A stretch of DNA of 64,000 nt, taken from positions 1,236,761-1,300,760 of the forward strand of contig KL197711.1 of NCBI GenBank assembly GCA_000697665.1, read 5' to 3'. A program made the translations under genes and the position numbers. Source of the stretch: Jaapia argillacea MUCL 33604. Taxonomy: Eukaryota > Basidiomycota > Agaricomycetes > Jaapiales > Jaapiaceae. Below are positions 37,032 through 52,000 of the stretch, one piece after another. The notes beneath the pieces were generated by a model that did no database searches, was not told the origin of the DNA, and saw nothing but the letters and a program-made list of their open reading frames with translations. Within the stretch, counting starts at the first letter, position 1. Each line of letters opens with the position of its first letter.

Positions 37032-40000
37032 CTACTCTTCTGAGATCCTCTCAAAGAACTGCTTCAGAGTCCCCGACAACACCTCCGGCAACGCCTCCAC
37101 ATCCCTCAACACCACATAATACTCGAAGGGGAACGAATCCAAATACCTCTCCATCTGTAACTCCATCCTCCCATCAACATTCTTATACGCAACCTGCTTC
37201 ATCGACAAAATCGAGTTTTGCACCACATTCGACGACGACGCACCCGCCCCGCTCGCACTTGGTCCTGAGGCAGCAGTAGTATGAGAGTGTAACGAGTCGA
37301 TGATGACGAACACGATCATCACTCGCTGTTCCTCTGCCTTCCTCAAGATCGTCCGGAGCTTCTGGTGATCTTGACATATACCATCTGAAATGATGATCTC
37401 CAACTGCCACAAATCCGCAGCAGTCGACGAAGTGCTCGACCGACGCTCCCTAGCCGCTTCCAGAACCTTCAAACTCGTCTCAAGCAAAGACAAGACGTTG
37501 GTGGCCTTTTGGTTAAAGTGGAATGCGCTCATCACTTTGATACCAGTTTGATCGGTGAAGGGTCCACCGTCGAATCCATGCAACAATTCCACCGACTCTC
37601 CGAACTTGGCGATCCCAATGTCGCCCACTTCGAGCTTCCCAAGGGCCTTTGATACTAAAGCTAGGGTCTGGTATGCCAAATGAACGGAATGAGACTCCGA
37701 CATGGACCGGGAATCGTCGAGTGAGATGAGGACTTGATACTCTCGCTGACTAGGCATGGTCCTGCGTAACCAGATCTTGTCCTTGGTATACTCGCTCGCG
37801 ATGTATGGAATGATCTTCTTCATGTTGAGACGCTTGCCGGTGCGGTAGTCTCCTTTGAGCCGAGTGGCTTGGGTAGGTTCGAGAATAAGCCGAAGTTGCT
37901 CGCAAAGGGCATAGGATAGATCGTGTGTGAGGGATTGGTAGAGCCGCCAAAGGTGCTCGGCTGATTCTTCAGGTTGGCCCTGTGCTTGCCAGGTTCTCAG
38001 CTCCGCTTCGAGGGCGGCTTCTTCCACTTCCAGTTGCTCCTCTTCGAATTCATACTCGGCTTTAGGTCCGGACATGTCAAGGGACTGACCGGAAGTTTGA
38101 GATGGGTCTTGTGAATGGACCTGAGCACGAGTAAGAGCACTTTCCACGTCCTTCTGCAACCTTTCCGCAGTTTCCTCAGGCTTGAGCAGGGAGGAATGTG
38201 TTGGTTTGCTGAACTGCTCGTGATCCATTGGGGGGTCGATGTCCATGGGTGGATTTGGCTGACTCATCAAGTGGTCCTCATCGATGATGTTTAGATCGCT
38301 GAGTTTGGGCGCCTTCTCCTCGCCGGCGGGACCAAGACCTTGCATATCGTGATCAACGTCGTCCTGCCGAAGATACTCGAACTCCGTCTCTTCAGTGGCA
38401 GTGCCCACCTGTTCCCTCGGCCGTTCGTCGAGGCTGCTGTCCTGGATCTCCTTGAATCGCTGACGGATCTCCTTGGAGGCATCTCCTAAGCTGCGAGCAT
38501 TGTCTGATTCCGATCGAGGCATTGGTTGAGGCATGGGACCGGTCGCTGTGCCACCATGCGATTGGCCAGACTGAGCGTCAGATGTGGCTTGCTCACGTTG
38601 TTCGTTCAATGTGGATTCGTTTTGGACTTTCAATTGCTCCTCTGGGCGGGCATCCGACCTGGAGACAGTTAGGCGTTGCTAGGAATTCTAGAGGGCAATA
38701 AGGGACATACTCGTCATTCCCAGCATCGGTCGCTTCGGATGATTGACCACCAGCCTGGCCCTCTCCTCCTGTCGCGTCCTCCGACGAGCCCATATCCTGA
38801 TCCTGAGGTTGGTTTGGCACAGATTGGGCACCGTCTTGGCCAGTGGAAAGATCGGGCTGAGCCGTCGCGCCTTCCTCCTTCGTGCTATCCTCCGGGCCAT
38901 CGTCCTGTTCTCCGCTCTCTGTGGCGATGGCATTATCCTGAAGATTCTCCTCCACCGCATCCTCATCCTCATCCTCATCCTGGGGGTTGGGCTCATCGGC
39001 GCGTCCTTCCTGACTTTCGTCAACAGATATCTCACTTGCATCCTCATCCACTAACCCGTCTTCCTTCATTTCATTCTCAGGTACCAAATCCATATCCTCA
39101 GGAAGATCGAGAGTCTCTGCTTCTTGAACGTAGTCGTCAACGGGAGCTCCTTGCGAATTGGGAGCTTCTGGATCAGGGTCAGCTTCCTCGGAGTCCAATG
39201 GATAGTCGTCCCCCGCGTCATCTTTGGCGTCCATATCCTCATCCTTTCCGCCTTGTGGGTCCTCTTTCTTCTTGTTTTGCTGATGCTCCTTCGCAGTCAC
39301 TTCAGATGGATGGTCCTGGCCTGTGGAGTGGTCCTCCGTCGTCTTTTTGTCGGTGCGAATATCATCTTCGGGTCCAGCTTCGTCACCCCACAACTTCTCG
39401 TCTACGGCTGATGAATCTGCTTCATCAACCTCCCCAATGCGCTCATCGTGTTCCTCCTTTCCTTCGTCGTCTGAGGGGTCGTCTTGGGATCCATCATCCG
39501 ACATATTCTGCATTTCACCACCAAAATCGTCAGTCATTTCAACGGCATCGTCTTCTCCAGACAGATCATTCTCTGCATCAGGGTCTGCATTCTCTCCACC
39601 AAGCCCTTCAACTTGACTTTCGTCTTCAATCTCCTTGCTGACATCCTTAGCTCCAGTGCCTTCTCCCAGTCCCAGGCCATCATCTTGTCCCTGGATACCT
39701 TCAACTTCTCCATCCCCACCCGCTCCCTCGACATCTGGCGGCTTACAGTAGCCTTCTTTGGCCAACGTCAGCAACACTGTGCAGAGAACGAATTCGAGTT
39801 TGAACATTGCCCGGGTCCATTGTCGATGACCTTCTATCTGAAGCTTTGCGAGGTTGAGATATCGGTCTAAAAAGGGCAGGAAGCGTCCAATGCTGGCCAC
39901 GGCGAGCTCTTGGGGGATATAAAACAGAAGCTTCAACTCGCTGTCGAGCTGTTCCTGAAGAGCATCTAATTTGAGGGTATCAGTCATACCACAAAGGAGT

Positions 40001-43000
40001 GTCGACGAATCCCTGATGTGATTGTCAGGATCAGTCCTCCCATTGAAAATGTCGGTCTCCGAGGAGGGGAGTTTGAGCAATAAGGCTTGTACTCGGATCA
40101 GAAGACCATCGATAATTTGGTCAGAGTTGTCACCAGCAACGACCTCCGTCAGCGCTGGGCACGATGGCAAGGAAAAGGATGCCAGCCATTGCCGAACTGG
40201 CTCGAAGAGATGCCGCAGATCGTGGTCTTGAGACCACCGAGAAAGTGAAAGCGAAATCGTGGATAAATAGTTCGAACATTCGAAAATGGCACCATGTTCA
40301 TCTGCAGTAGACGAGCTTCAGTTCGAAGGGTGGCGTTATGATGTGGGGGGGCTACTGACCTCGAAGGAGTAATGGAATTTTGGTCGATTTCATTTTGGCT
40401 GAAATTTCGGAAACGCGACGGCTCCATGTCGCAGAGGACAGGGCTGCAGATCGCACTTCACTAACTATCGAGGTCCCATCCAGTTTCAGGTTTGCAAGGC
40501 TTCCATGTTCTCCGATCGAACACAACAGCTCGTTCAACGCATCAGTTGTTTTCTCGATGCACTCTCGCACCGCTGTAACCCATCCATAGATTCCGTTGCC
40601 TGATCCAGCCACAGCCGAGACAACCATGGCGTGCAACCTATCGGAAGTCTCCTGGAGCTTGAAAACGTGGTGTTGACTTCTGACAAGACTGGACACCAGG
40701 TCAGGAGGGAACTTGTACGAAAGTATATCGAACTCACCCAGCCCTGGCTTTTAATGCGTATCCAAACCCGGACTCCAAGAATCCGACACCTCTTTGAAGT
40801 TCACGGGTAGATATATCGGCGTGGTGGTCGGAGATCCGCATTCTGAGTTCTGGTAACAACGCTAGAAGTCGATTGAGGTATACCTCCACCTTGTCGTTGC
40901 CCAAGGCATTGGCGGTGGGTATTGGCTGCTCACGAATCCACCGTGTATGTTGTTGGCGATGAAGCACGTCCGGAGGAACATTGGCAGATAAACCGAGCCG
41001 CTTGAGCTCTTTGAGAAGGTCACTAAGAGCTTTCCTTTTCCGGAGGAGCAGAGATTTCTGCTGTTGGTCCCGCTTTGGTGCAGGGAGATTAGACGGGATG
41101 GTAATTGCCCCAAGATTCTGCGACGTCACGATGATGTCCACGGCCAGTTCATCCACACTCTGAGAAAAATTCGCCTCAAGTGTGGATTCGATTCGCGAAG
41201 CGATGAGGGAATGGAACCGGTGGTAAGTGCGATCGAGGTCAAGGAGGTGAGTGGAGGCAGCGGATGGTGGCGGGACAACGGGGAATAGTGGTGCGAGCGC
41301 AATTGATATCTGAGGCAGGGGGTTTAGCTCGAGCGGCTGAGTCTCAGCATCGCCGGCCTTGGGTGCACGGAGGAGCAGGGTAGTCGGTTTACGAAGTACA
41401 TCACGGAACTTTCGGATCGTCTTATATAATTGTCGGTGCGATCGTTGTGCGCTCTGCTTCAAGGCTTGGACATTGATATCCTTCCAGCTGGCAAGCTTGA
41501 TAAACTCCTGGATCTCTTTTTCCAACTTTGTCCGCTGTTGTGACAATGAATCGAGGAGAGAAGAGGAGAATTGGCGATAGAACCGGCCTGTGTGGTAAAG
41601 CAGGCGGTGGAGTCTTTGAAGCAACGCCCCCCGATGACCGTCCGCTTGGAAAGAAAGAAATTGGACGTAGTGCTCGAAGCTGCCAAGCAATTCTAACCTC
41701 CTCTCATATTGGCCGAGTGGACTGGAAGTGACGAAGTCGTCGAGAAGTGGGGTCAGGGAATCGAGATACTCTCCGACTGCGTCGCTTGGATTTCCACTTG
41801 CCTCAGTGAGAACAGACAGCGCTCCGCGGACAATGGCTTCGTAGAGGCGGAACCACCAGTGCGAGGCCTCGTTCGCAAAATTGGTGGCTTGAGCTTCCAA
41901 TAGCTGCTGCCAACAAGCCAACTCTAGTCGCCTCCAATCCACAATGAGTTGCGTCAGATCATGCTGATGAGACCGAAGGGTATTTTCCCGATTGGCGTAC
42001 ATCTCCCAATCTTCACTCTGAACAAGGAGCTGTTCCAATGCGGGGAGCAGTCTCGCGATCGGACTTGAGAGACCGAGGTGAAGCACCATATCGCAGCGAT
42101 TGCTCAGATGCTGCAAGACCATCTGATCTGGCCACTCCTGAATGAGCTGCAACAAACGCCCCCGCAAACTGCCAACGATAACGGCAGCTTTCTGTGCCTC
42201 GAGGACGTTGCCATCCGCGTAAAAGTCATATCGGTTTGTTCCAGAGGTGGTCTTGTCGAAGCTGTCCACGTGGTCCCGAAGAATATTGAGCTGATACGCA
42301 AGACCGTCAAAATCGATGGTGTCTGGTAGGCTGCCGACTGACGAGCTGAGGAGGTTTTCCAGAGATGCGCGTCGAAGTTGGGTAAAGAGATCTTTCGAGC
42401 GCCGTGAAGAATCCGCAACCTGAACGCCCATGAGACGGAAATGTACCGAAAGGATCGATTGAGGAAGTGCGTCGTTGATGACATGCGGGGATTGAAGAGG
42501 GTTTGTGGCGTTCGCGGTTTCAGAAGATTCAGGTGACTCCTCGAAATTGGGAAACATGGTAAGGAACTCTTGTTCTTCGATTTCTTCGTCGGCTACCGAC
42601 CTATGCTCGTTTCGACTTTGTCGGTAAAGCGACTGTGACTCTTCTTCTGCCTTCAGCTTTTTTGCCCCATCAAGGTTCCATAGTCCCAAGGCCTGGCCGT
42701 ACATGTCGTCGAGCGCCAGGATAAGGCTGGAAAGGTCAACGCCGGTGGAAACATCTACTTCCAAGGCGGACAACCGGAGGAGTAGATGCTGCTGCGAACT
42801 CCCGAAGTATGGCAGATGAGGGGTCTTCCTCAAATTGGCAGCACTTTTCACGGAAGGGTATGCCACGAGAGCACTCGCAAAACTGGACAGGGCGTCAGGC
42901 TGCGAGATTTGCCTACTCGAGTCCGCTACTAAACGCAGTCCCATCTTTGCAGATAATATAGCGAATTCGATCGGACCGCTGATGTCCGAGAATGTCGGAT

Positions 43001-46000
43001 ATACGGATGTAAGTCTGTGAATGAAGCCTGCCATGGAGTCCTGTAATGTTTTCTCCATCGCGAAAGCAGATAGATCGTTTGAACCAAGGTGATCGAGGAG
43101 GGAATGGAGCTTGGTTGGCATCATTACCTGGAAGAGGAACTGCGACACTTCAGACCAGAAAGCATGGAGTTTGGATACTTCTCGAGGGCCACTGCCTGAC
43201 GGAGACGGCCCATGACCAAATCGCTTCTGCAGCGTTTCCAGCCAAGCTCCCAATTGTGAAGTGATACCATTGTGACCAGTTCCAGTCAAATGGTTTTCGA
43301 GATCGCGATGCAAATCGAACTGCTGGGAGAGCAGCGACCCTTCACTTTCAACATATGCTGTAGAACATTGCTGGATAGCGTCTGGATCTAGAGGGGTGTC
43401 TGGCACGTAGAGATCGAGGATCAGCTGGCCCAGCGCTAACCAGCTTCGACCTAGGGCATCGATGGTCGAGAAACGAGATCCACCGAACAGGTGGTGCAGA
43501 GCTGGATGTAAGAATCGCTCTATAGCAGAGCGTAAATGAACTGCACTCGTACGCCCGAGTAGGTCAAGGAATTGGTCGATGGAAGCCGAGGATTGAGGAG
43601 GTGAGGCGGAGAACACTTGTAGTCGCTCAAAGTCCATTGTGTCAAACGAGGTGGCAAAACACGACGAGATCTAGGTTGAGATTGAGACAAGCAGAAATGA
43701 GAGGAAGGATCCGCGTACCATGGAGACTGACTGTAGCATCATTGATGTGAGCTCCCAGACGCGTGGAGAAGTACCTTGACTTTGCAAATTGATAAGTTGT
43801 CGTTGGCGATCCACAGACATCCGATGGTGGTCAAGAAGAGCCAAAGGAGTCGTCCGCAAATCACTGGACCAAGACAAGTCAGTCCCGCAAGGCAAATGAT
43901 GGTTAAACGTTCCCTACCACTGCTGTAATGTGGATTGTAGTTCGACGGGGTGAAGGAGAACGGCAGGCCCCTCAACCACCTATCGAATATTAGCGACTGA
44001 GGACCCAAGGAGTTTAACAGACAAACCACGTTCGGTAATGAGATACTCCAGACCGCGTTCAGCCATTTCTTGAGCATTGGGAACAATACAGAGCGATCCA
44101 CTATCATAGTTCAGTACATTGTCTGCGGAAAGACAGGCGCCGACTCACATTTTTGAGCGCGAAGAGCCCAAGTAACATGCTGATGTGGAACAAAACGCGT
44201 AAGGGATTGGCTGGGTTCCAGCGAAGCAAAGGTGATTATTGTCTCAATTGTGGTGGCGGTGTCCTCCCCATGGATCTGCGAGGTTCCTGATCCTAGGTGC
44301 TTCATAGCATCAACAATGACTCCCAGCTCAACGGCTATCATTGAAGGGTCGTGGGGCTGTGAATGGGAGGAATCTCCACAAGCTTCCTGCAACTCCCGTG
44401 TCTTCGAGGATGAAGAGTGAATGTGAGTGTCTTGATGGGCTGGATCTCCCACTTGCGATAAAATGGGCGATGACACGACGCGCGCTCCTACGGAGGCGGG
44501 AGTCAGGGAATCCTGCGATGCGAGTCGCAGCATCCGCAACCAGTTATCTGAACAATGAATTACACGAATGAACGGAGGCATTTCAGCGTTATACGATCTT
44601 GCACTTACTGAAACCGGTGCCGTCCGCATGGTCGCATTCCACACCGTTCGCTGGAGTATCATCAACAGAAAGCGAGGGCGTTCGACGCGACAATTCTGTC
44701 CATATTTCAGTCATCCCGAGGCCCGACGTGGGACACACGGCATCTTCTAACAGTCTTGTGGCGTAGACAACCCCTGGAAAATCCGAATGAGGCTCTGCAA
44801 GGTCGCAACTAATCCATCGGACGATTGCATATGCAGCTGAAAAATCGAAGTACGAAGCCTGGCTGATAGATCTCAAAAATCGAGCAAAGCCCTCGATCCG
44901 TACAAGAACCTCGAGGTCATTCTGAAGAGCGATGTGAGATTCAGGACAGACTGCCAAAGAAAGGACCGACCACTTTGGCAGAACTGAGAGGTTCTTCGAG
45001 TCCACAAAGCCAGTTGCTCCCTTCTGCAAGTATCGCTTGTGATAGAGACTGGGCTGCTCTCAATGCCCGCGACTTCTCTACCCTCTGTGTTGGAATGTTG
45101 CCGGTCCTCTCCGCAACCTCCAAATTGATTGCCTTTTCGCTGGGTTCTTCCGGGTTGCACAGAAGGGTTGTTGCAAACAGATGGAGTATCAACATGATCG
45201 CTCGAGCATTTAGGGAGGGCTCTGTTTGGTCTTCGCATATGTAAAGCAGAGAAGAATTCACGTATAAGTCGAGAGGCTATATTATATTCTTCAGTACTGC
45301 GAGACTGAAATAGTACAAAGGTACAGTCAATAGCCGCACCGCCACTGACCTGAGAGTACATAAAATCAGACGGTACTCTCCACTCTCGCCCGAACTTCTT
45401 GCTGATATCCACCAGGAGACTGCACAACGGTCGATGGGAGCACAACTCTTTGATCACCCTCTCCACCATGAGCAAGCGAGGAGCAGAGTGCAGAGGGGCG
45501 AAAGTGGCCAGGAATCGCGAAAGGTGACGGCTGGAAGACAGGCCGAAAACAAGGGGGGCAACATAAACGTAGGAGTGGCTGCTCGCCTGAGTGGTCGAAT
45601 TACCTATCGACAAGATGCCGATTCTTTCGATCAGCGATGACAGCTGGGAGTCTTCACCTAAGGAAGAGTTGGAAGGCCAACCCCATTTGATCAATTTGGC
45701 TACTGGGAAGCCGATGCCTCTGCGAGAACCCTCGAAGTCGCTTGCAATATTAATTCCACGGGATGCTACTCCGCTCGGCAGTCGGAAAACGCCTTCAAGA
45801 CGACGCCAATCCTCAGGAGAAGGGCCTTCGCTGAGCGCTATCTCGATACCACGATTACGCATTGCCCGAGATAACTCGCCAAGTTGGGGATCCAGCGACA
45901 TGAAGAGCCTAAATCCAGGGTGAGGTTTGATCACTTGCGCCTGTCCATCGACCTGGCCCCTTTCGCTCAGCGTCAACACACCTCCTTGCTCGCATAAAGA

Positions 46001-49000
46001 ATTCAATCGGTCGAGGACAGATGGGTTGCAGAGGTTTGATCCATCAAGAAGAAGCCAGCGGCCGGTTTTCAAGGCCGTAATGAGTGGTCCGTCTACCCAT
46101 TCGAAGCGACCAGTTGAATCTGGGGTATCCGTCAATCTCTGGATGGCCAGACGTAGATCATTCGCCTCGAGGATGAGAGTGTCATCGTTAGTCCGCAGAT
46201 CGTCGAGCCACCGCTTAGAAGATGCAAGAAGGTCAGCGATGGACACAGATGAAGGATCACACCGTATGATTTGAGCCAAGGCAGAAAGTTCTTGGTCAAG
46301 CGGGAGCTGAGAGCCCCATGTCGTACGAGACGTGAGATTCCGCAGCTTCAACAGTCGATTCCACACGTGCATCGCACGGCTTCGGGGGTCCGCTTGCTCG
46401 AAAGTACCTAGCAGATCAGAAGTATCAGTGGCATTGTTTAAATGAAGGACATCGAGATCATTCCCGGACAACCTGGCAAGCAGTCTTGCCAGGCTGGTTT
46501 TGCCAGCGTTCCGCGGTCCCGTCAGAATAACTAGCCAGCCGTGCATTAAGCAGGTCCCAGCCGCTTGCAGCGCAGCCAACTGGCTCTGGAGCACAATTTC
46601 GCGATATCGAGCCCGAGCTGTATTGTTCCTTGAGGCAGTGAAGTGACCGATCCGTAAACAGTCTGGGGAAATTGAAGGACGAAGAGAGCGCGCCGAGCTC
46701 AAAGGACTAGTTCCAAAGACTTCTTCAAAGAGGATGCCCGCGTGCTCCCTATCGTCCACTGTCCTAAATCGTTGGAGGTAGATATTTTGAAGATATTCAA
46801 GTGGATGGAGGATGCCAGCGCTACCGCGAAGTGGAGTTGCCCACCGAATCACATCTCGCAGATTGAACTCCCAGGGACGCCCTTCGCGAGCGAACCCTGG
46901 CTTCAGCACCATTTCGTGGTTGAGCCGAGAGTTGAATGCGATCATAGCCTGGAGCATATCCTGTGAATAATCGGGGAAAAGATGGTGGCAAACCAGGATA
47001 AGGTCATTGGGCGAGAGTTCTTCGATGTACACTTTAGTAAATCTGTTCACGAAAGATCGCGGAAGACCTTTCCGCCCACCACCCTGCTGCAAAGGATTCT
47101 GGGCTGCAAAAATGCGGAAGGCAGGATGTCGTGTGAAAGTCCGTCCTAGCTCGGGAATGAAGACGGTTCCCCTGTGGTCCAGCACAGCGTTGAGACCTTC
47201 GAGCACGGCCTGGGGGGCTAGATTCATTTCGTCCAGTAACACCCATTCTCCATCCTGCATGGCCTTCAGAAACTCGGCGTCTCTCCATGCAAATTCTCCA
47301 GGTTGACCACCTTCAACGGGGAGATCGGAGCCGAAAAGATCGATTAAATCGGTCTGATCAGAAAGGTTGATACGACACAGATGAAATCCAGCCATGCTCG
47401 CGAGGGCAGTTATTAAGCTCGTTTTGCCAACTCCTGGACTACCTTCTAGAAGGATTGGTTTGTTCACCTGGCATGCACGAATAACTCGTGTGGCGTTGTC
47501 GAGGGTCGTAGGAGCTTGGAGGTTAAACGGGTTCATGATTGATGAGTTGGTTCCTTTGGGGATGGAAAATGGGCCGATTTGAAGCCGTCGTTGATGATCC
47601 AGTGTGGGGAGATGAGTCAGTCCACGTCCAGGACCGAAGGGTACAATTTCTTCCAATTTCGCCAGGGCGTCAATCCTCAACCTTTGAATTGCTTCGCGGG
47701 AGTGATTGGCCAATTGAGGAAGGGAGGCCAGGCCGTCAAGGAAGGTCATATGTGCTGCGTGGTGCTGTAGACAACCAATGACTACCAGCAGGGTAAGACA
47801 GGTGAAGGGTGAACTCACAAATATCTCGTTCAGGGCCCCTGGCCCAAGATCGTGAAGTGAGAAAACTGCATTGGAAAAGGATACCCATGCCTTTAAAAAG
47901 TGAAGTCAGATGGGAACTCTGGTGTGAGAGCGATTGACATACCAAGATGTCCCGTAAACTGAGCAGGGAGCGATCTCCCACTCTCTCACACAACCACTCC
48001 ACGAAGTCGAGTAGATGGCGGGTGTACGGTGCCAAGGCTTCTTGAAAAAGCGACCCAATGATCTTTTCTAGGTCATGACGGTCATCGACATGGGGGACCC
48101 ATATCTCAGTGAATCTGTTTCGCAATGCAGGTGATAGCTCCTTCTTCCCATAATCACCACCAGGATTCATCGTCGCCACCAACTTGAAACCTTGATTAGC
48201 GAGGACGACAGCTCCATCATGGTCATCACCGCCCTTCTCCGCAAGGACGATAGTTCTCCCAGGTTCCAAAACACTGTTGAGACGTTCTAGGACAGAATCA
48301 TCGGCTAAGGAAATTTCATCAAGTAGGAAGACATCGCCCTTCCGCATGGACTCCACAAGGGGTCCATCGTGCCACTCAAAAAGAGCTGAACCGTTTTGAA
48401 GGCGAGATCGAATTCCTTTCACTGCGGAAATTTGATCTTGTGGGATCGCAGACGATTCGAGGAGACGATCCACCGCGGATATCAAAGACATAGGGCTGGG
48501 CTGTTCATCGAAGAATCCGAACCGTTGCAGGAGCATGGAAGCTTCACGAAGCGTTTCGGCCTCGTGTGCAGCACGGTTTCGAACCGGTCGCAATCCACCA
48601 ATAAGATCGGCCGTTTCGGTATTTTGATGACAATTGACGCTGTGAAGATGCTTCGATACAACTTCAGCATAGAGCTGACACACCGACGTCTTGCCGGAAC
48701 CAGTATCTCCAACCAGCAAAACAGGCTCGTTGAATCGCAACGCACGACTGACCAAGACAAAAAGACGCTGCATCGCCGTAGTCCAGACGATGTGGGAGGA
48801 GGATGGAACATGGCAGTCAAGGAATTCACTGAACTCGGTGGGCTGGGAGTGAGCCGCGTACAGCGCCGTTTCGTCGATGCGAACCTTCATGATAGATTCG
48901 ATTACTTCCTTCACCACAGCCCGATCATCATCTCTCCTCGCGCGCTCTGCTAAGAGCATGTAGCCATTCTCAGCCAACTCCTGATAGCCGAGGGCGTCCC

Positions 49001-52000
49001 TACCCGCCCATCTAAAAAGGTCCCGAAGGGTCGCAAAACCTTGCTTGCTTTCGAATACTCGACCAGACTGTCGGCGCTTCTGCAGTTCTTGGAAGACACT
49101 GACGATGCGTTGGCTATATGGGGGGGCAATACGACATCGTTGACAAAGGATGGTCTCGAGTTCGGTTTGGGGTACGTCCGCAAAGTGGACCTCTAGAAAT
49201 CGGTTACGAAAGGCACGAGACAGGACTTTCCTCCCCGCGTACAGGCCAGGTGGATTCTGCGTCGCGAAGAGCATGAAGTGCGGATGTGGGCGGACGACTT
49301 CTTGCGTTTCCGGGATGACAAGCTCGCGGTTATCGTCCAGAAGCCGATTGAGAGCTTCCAGTACATCGCTGGGCGCAAGATTGAGTTCATCAAGGACTAT
49401 CCAATCACCGTTTCGCAGGGCACGAACAAGGAGACCATCTTTAAATATCAATTTGCCGGTCACCGGATCCGAGACATAAGTACCAAGATACTCCTGAATG
49501 TCGGTATGTTCGTGGTTATTGATACGGACAAACCGGTGACCAGTTCTCTTGGCGAGGTACTCGATGGAGCTCGTCTTCCCACTCGACGTGGGGCCTTCGA
49601 TGAGGACAGGGAATCTCCTCGTGGTAACGATCCGGGCAAGGTCGACTAATTTGGTCTCGACAGAGGGGGTCATGATGTAGTCTTCCACGACATCGTCGGG
49701 GAGAGGACCCTTCTCGAGGTAGAAAGGTCCAAACTTGACATACGCGTCCTGCGACAGGTTGCGAGGCAAAGTCGGCAACCTGGCTAACAGAGAGCGGACA
49801 TTCTTTACTCCAGCAAGGATATGCTTCTGAGCCAGGACGGTAACGGCACCCGCACTCACAGCATCCAAAACCATAGTGAACGCCATCAAACACCCCTCCC
49901 ACAAAGCCCTCCTCAGTCCAAACGTACTCGAGACGTCGGATGCAAACGTGAGGGCCCGAGCCAAGGTACGCATACTGTAATGGGGTCGATGATTCGCTCC
50001 GTCCGCGATTCGTCGGTCCTCCGCTAAATTCTTCACGGCAATATAGAATTCTGCGACATCCATGATGGCTCCTTTGTCCCCTACGGCGCAAGGACCAATG
50101 TATTGGGTCACGATGCTCAACAAAGTCTCGAGGTCAGCATCGGGGGGAGGGACATCGATTTCCGTTAAACGGGAGCGAATATGGGGCGGAAGATCCTTCT
50201 TTCCTACATCCGTTGCGGGATTCATGCAAGCGAACAGACGGAAGTCTGGATGGCGGGGGACGGGTTCAAGAGCACCTTGCTCAGTCAGGGTGATAGACCC
50301 TGTTGGACTATGCAAGAGGCTCGAGATGCATTCCAATGTTTCAGGACTGGCAAGGTTGATCTCATCAAGCAGAATCCTGTAGCGTCAAAGTGAGAATACG
50401 GGGGAAGATGAGATCGAAGTAAAACACACCAATGGCCAGAGCGCAGGGCTTTGACAAGCGGACCCTCAACAAATCCGAAGGCAAATTTCCCTTTGCCTTG
50501 CACAAACTGCACGTCGAATTTCTCAACATCTCGTTCAAAATCATCCCAGTTTACGAGTGAAACCGTCAGCGCACGTTCCTCTACTTTCCGCCGTTTTCTC
50601 GGACCGTCAGAGTCCAAACTATCTCCTACCGGCTTAAGGCTGCAGTCCGTGGGTGCGGTCAGAATAAATCAGGCGGGCAAAGCCGAATAACACTCACGAT
50701 GCAGACTCCACTTCCTCGGCACTCCTAATATGTAATCTATCCTTCGCCATCCTCGTAGCCTCCTTCCACAAACCCACAGCCCGTTTCCACTTCATCTCCG
50801 CCACAGCTCTCCGCACGGCCTCTTCAAACTTTGCATTCTTCTTCCTGCTAAACGTCTCCCCAAACAGATTCAGAAACCTGCTCTGTAATTCCGATCCAGG
50901 AACTCTTGCATCAACAGGTTTGAAACCCCCAAGGAGGTCCGAAGACTCTGTCTGGTTCGACAAGTTGAGCGAGATGAGGGGTCGGTGTAATATTGATGCA
51001 AGGTGAGTCACTACGCTCGTCTTTCCCGTACCCGTCTCACCTGTAAGCAAAACTGGCTCGGCAAGTGAGACAGCAGTCGAGATGCGTGATAATAACATCA
51101 CTGCAGGTTTGTGCATTGCAAAACCTCTCGCCGGCGAAAGCGTACCCTCCATCCCTATCCCAAACGATGGATTGACGGGTAACCGCGCCCTTCCAGCACG
51201 CACAGCGACGGTACGACCATTCACATCCTTCTCCACGTCAAACTCTGGCACACGACTCTTCAAAACCCAGCTTTGTCTCTCAGGCGTCAAACCTAAATGG
51301 TCGCCAACAACTGCCGAGACAGCTTCGAGGTGGGAGCGCGCAGAGGTGGTGAGGCCACCTGCGCCGAAAAAGACGTCGCGAGCTTCAAGATATATGTCTT
51401 CGCGCAGCGTGGGGTTCGGAAATACGGAGGAAAGGGCTGGTTGTTCGTGTTCTGGAATGATGTCGATAGACATTGGTTGGTAGGAAGCTGGGAGAAGTTT
51501 GTCGATTCTGGTACAAAATTTCTCAAGTTCGCGAAGTCCGATGTCTCGTGTAGAAGTCGTAGACCCAATGGCCTTGACCGCTTCCCACAAGGATATAATT
51601 CCACTGGCAGCTACCCCAACCAACCTGGGGAACCTCTCATCGATGATCATCCGTATCTCGTCCTTTGCGAGCTGAGGAACAAAAACCTCGGCGAATTTGT
51701 GGGATCCGAAGAATGTGGCGGCTGGGAACCTTTGAGCGCCCCTCATCGGAGCAACGGACCTAGTCGCAAAGATCGCGAATTCTTCATCGGCCTCGACGAC
51801 TTCTCGGTTGGGCACTGAGATTAACGCTCGTGCACCAATGGGTTTGCCCAAACCCAGCGACTCGACCAGAGGTTTGATGATACCTAGAACTTCCGCACTA
51901 GCACGGTCGATATCCTTGAAGACAACCCATTTTCCTTCCCGCATCGCCCTCACAAGGACTCCCTCCCTCCATTCAAACGTTCTAGGGCGGGTAGGCGAAG

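Noticed and set aside
38676-39641. 321-codon plus-strand frame opposite midasin
   Set aside because: It is the antisense shadow of the Asp/Glu-rich repeat region of midasin.
43980-44148. Alternative midasin splicing giving an AQEMAERGLEYLI-like segment
   Set aside because: It needs introns of 26 and 39 nt. The model with 48- and 47-nt introns keeps frame at both junctions.
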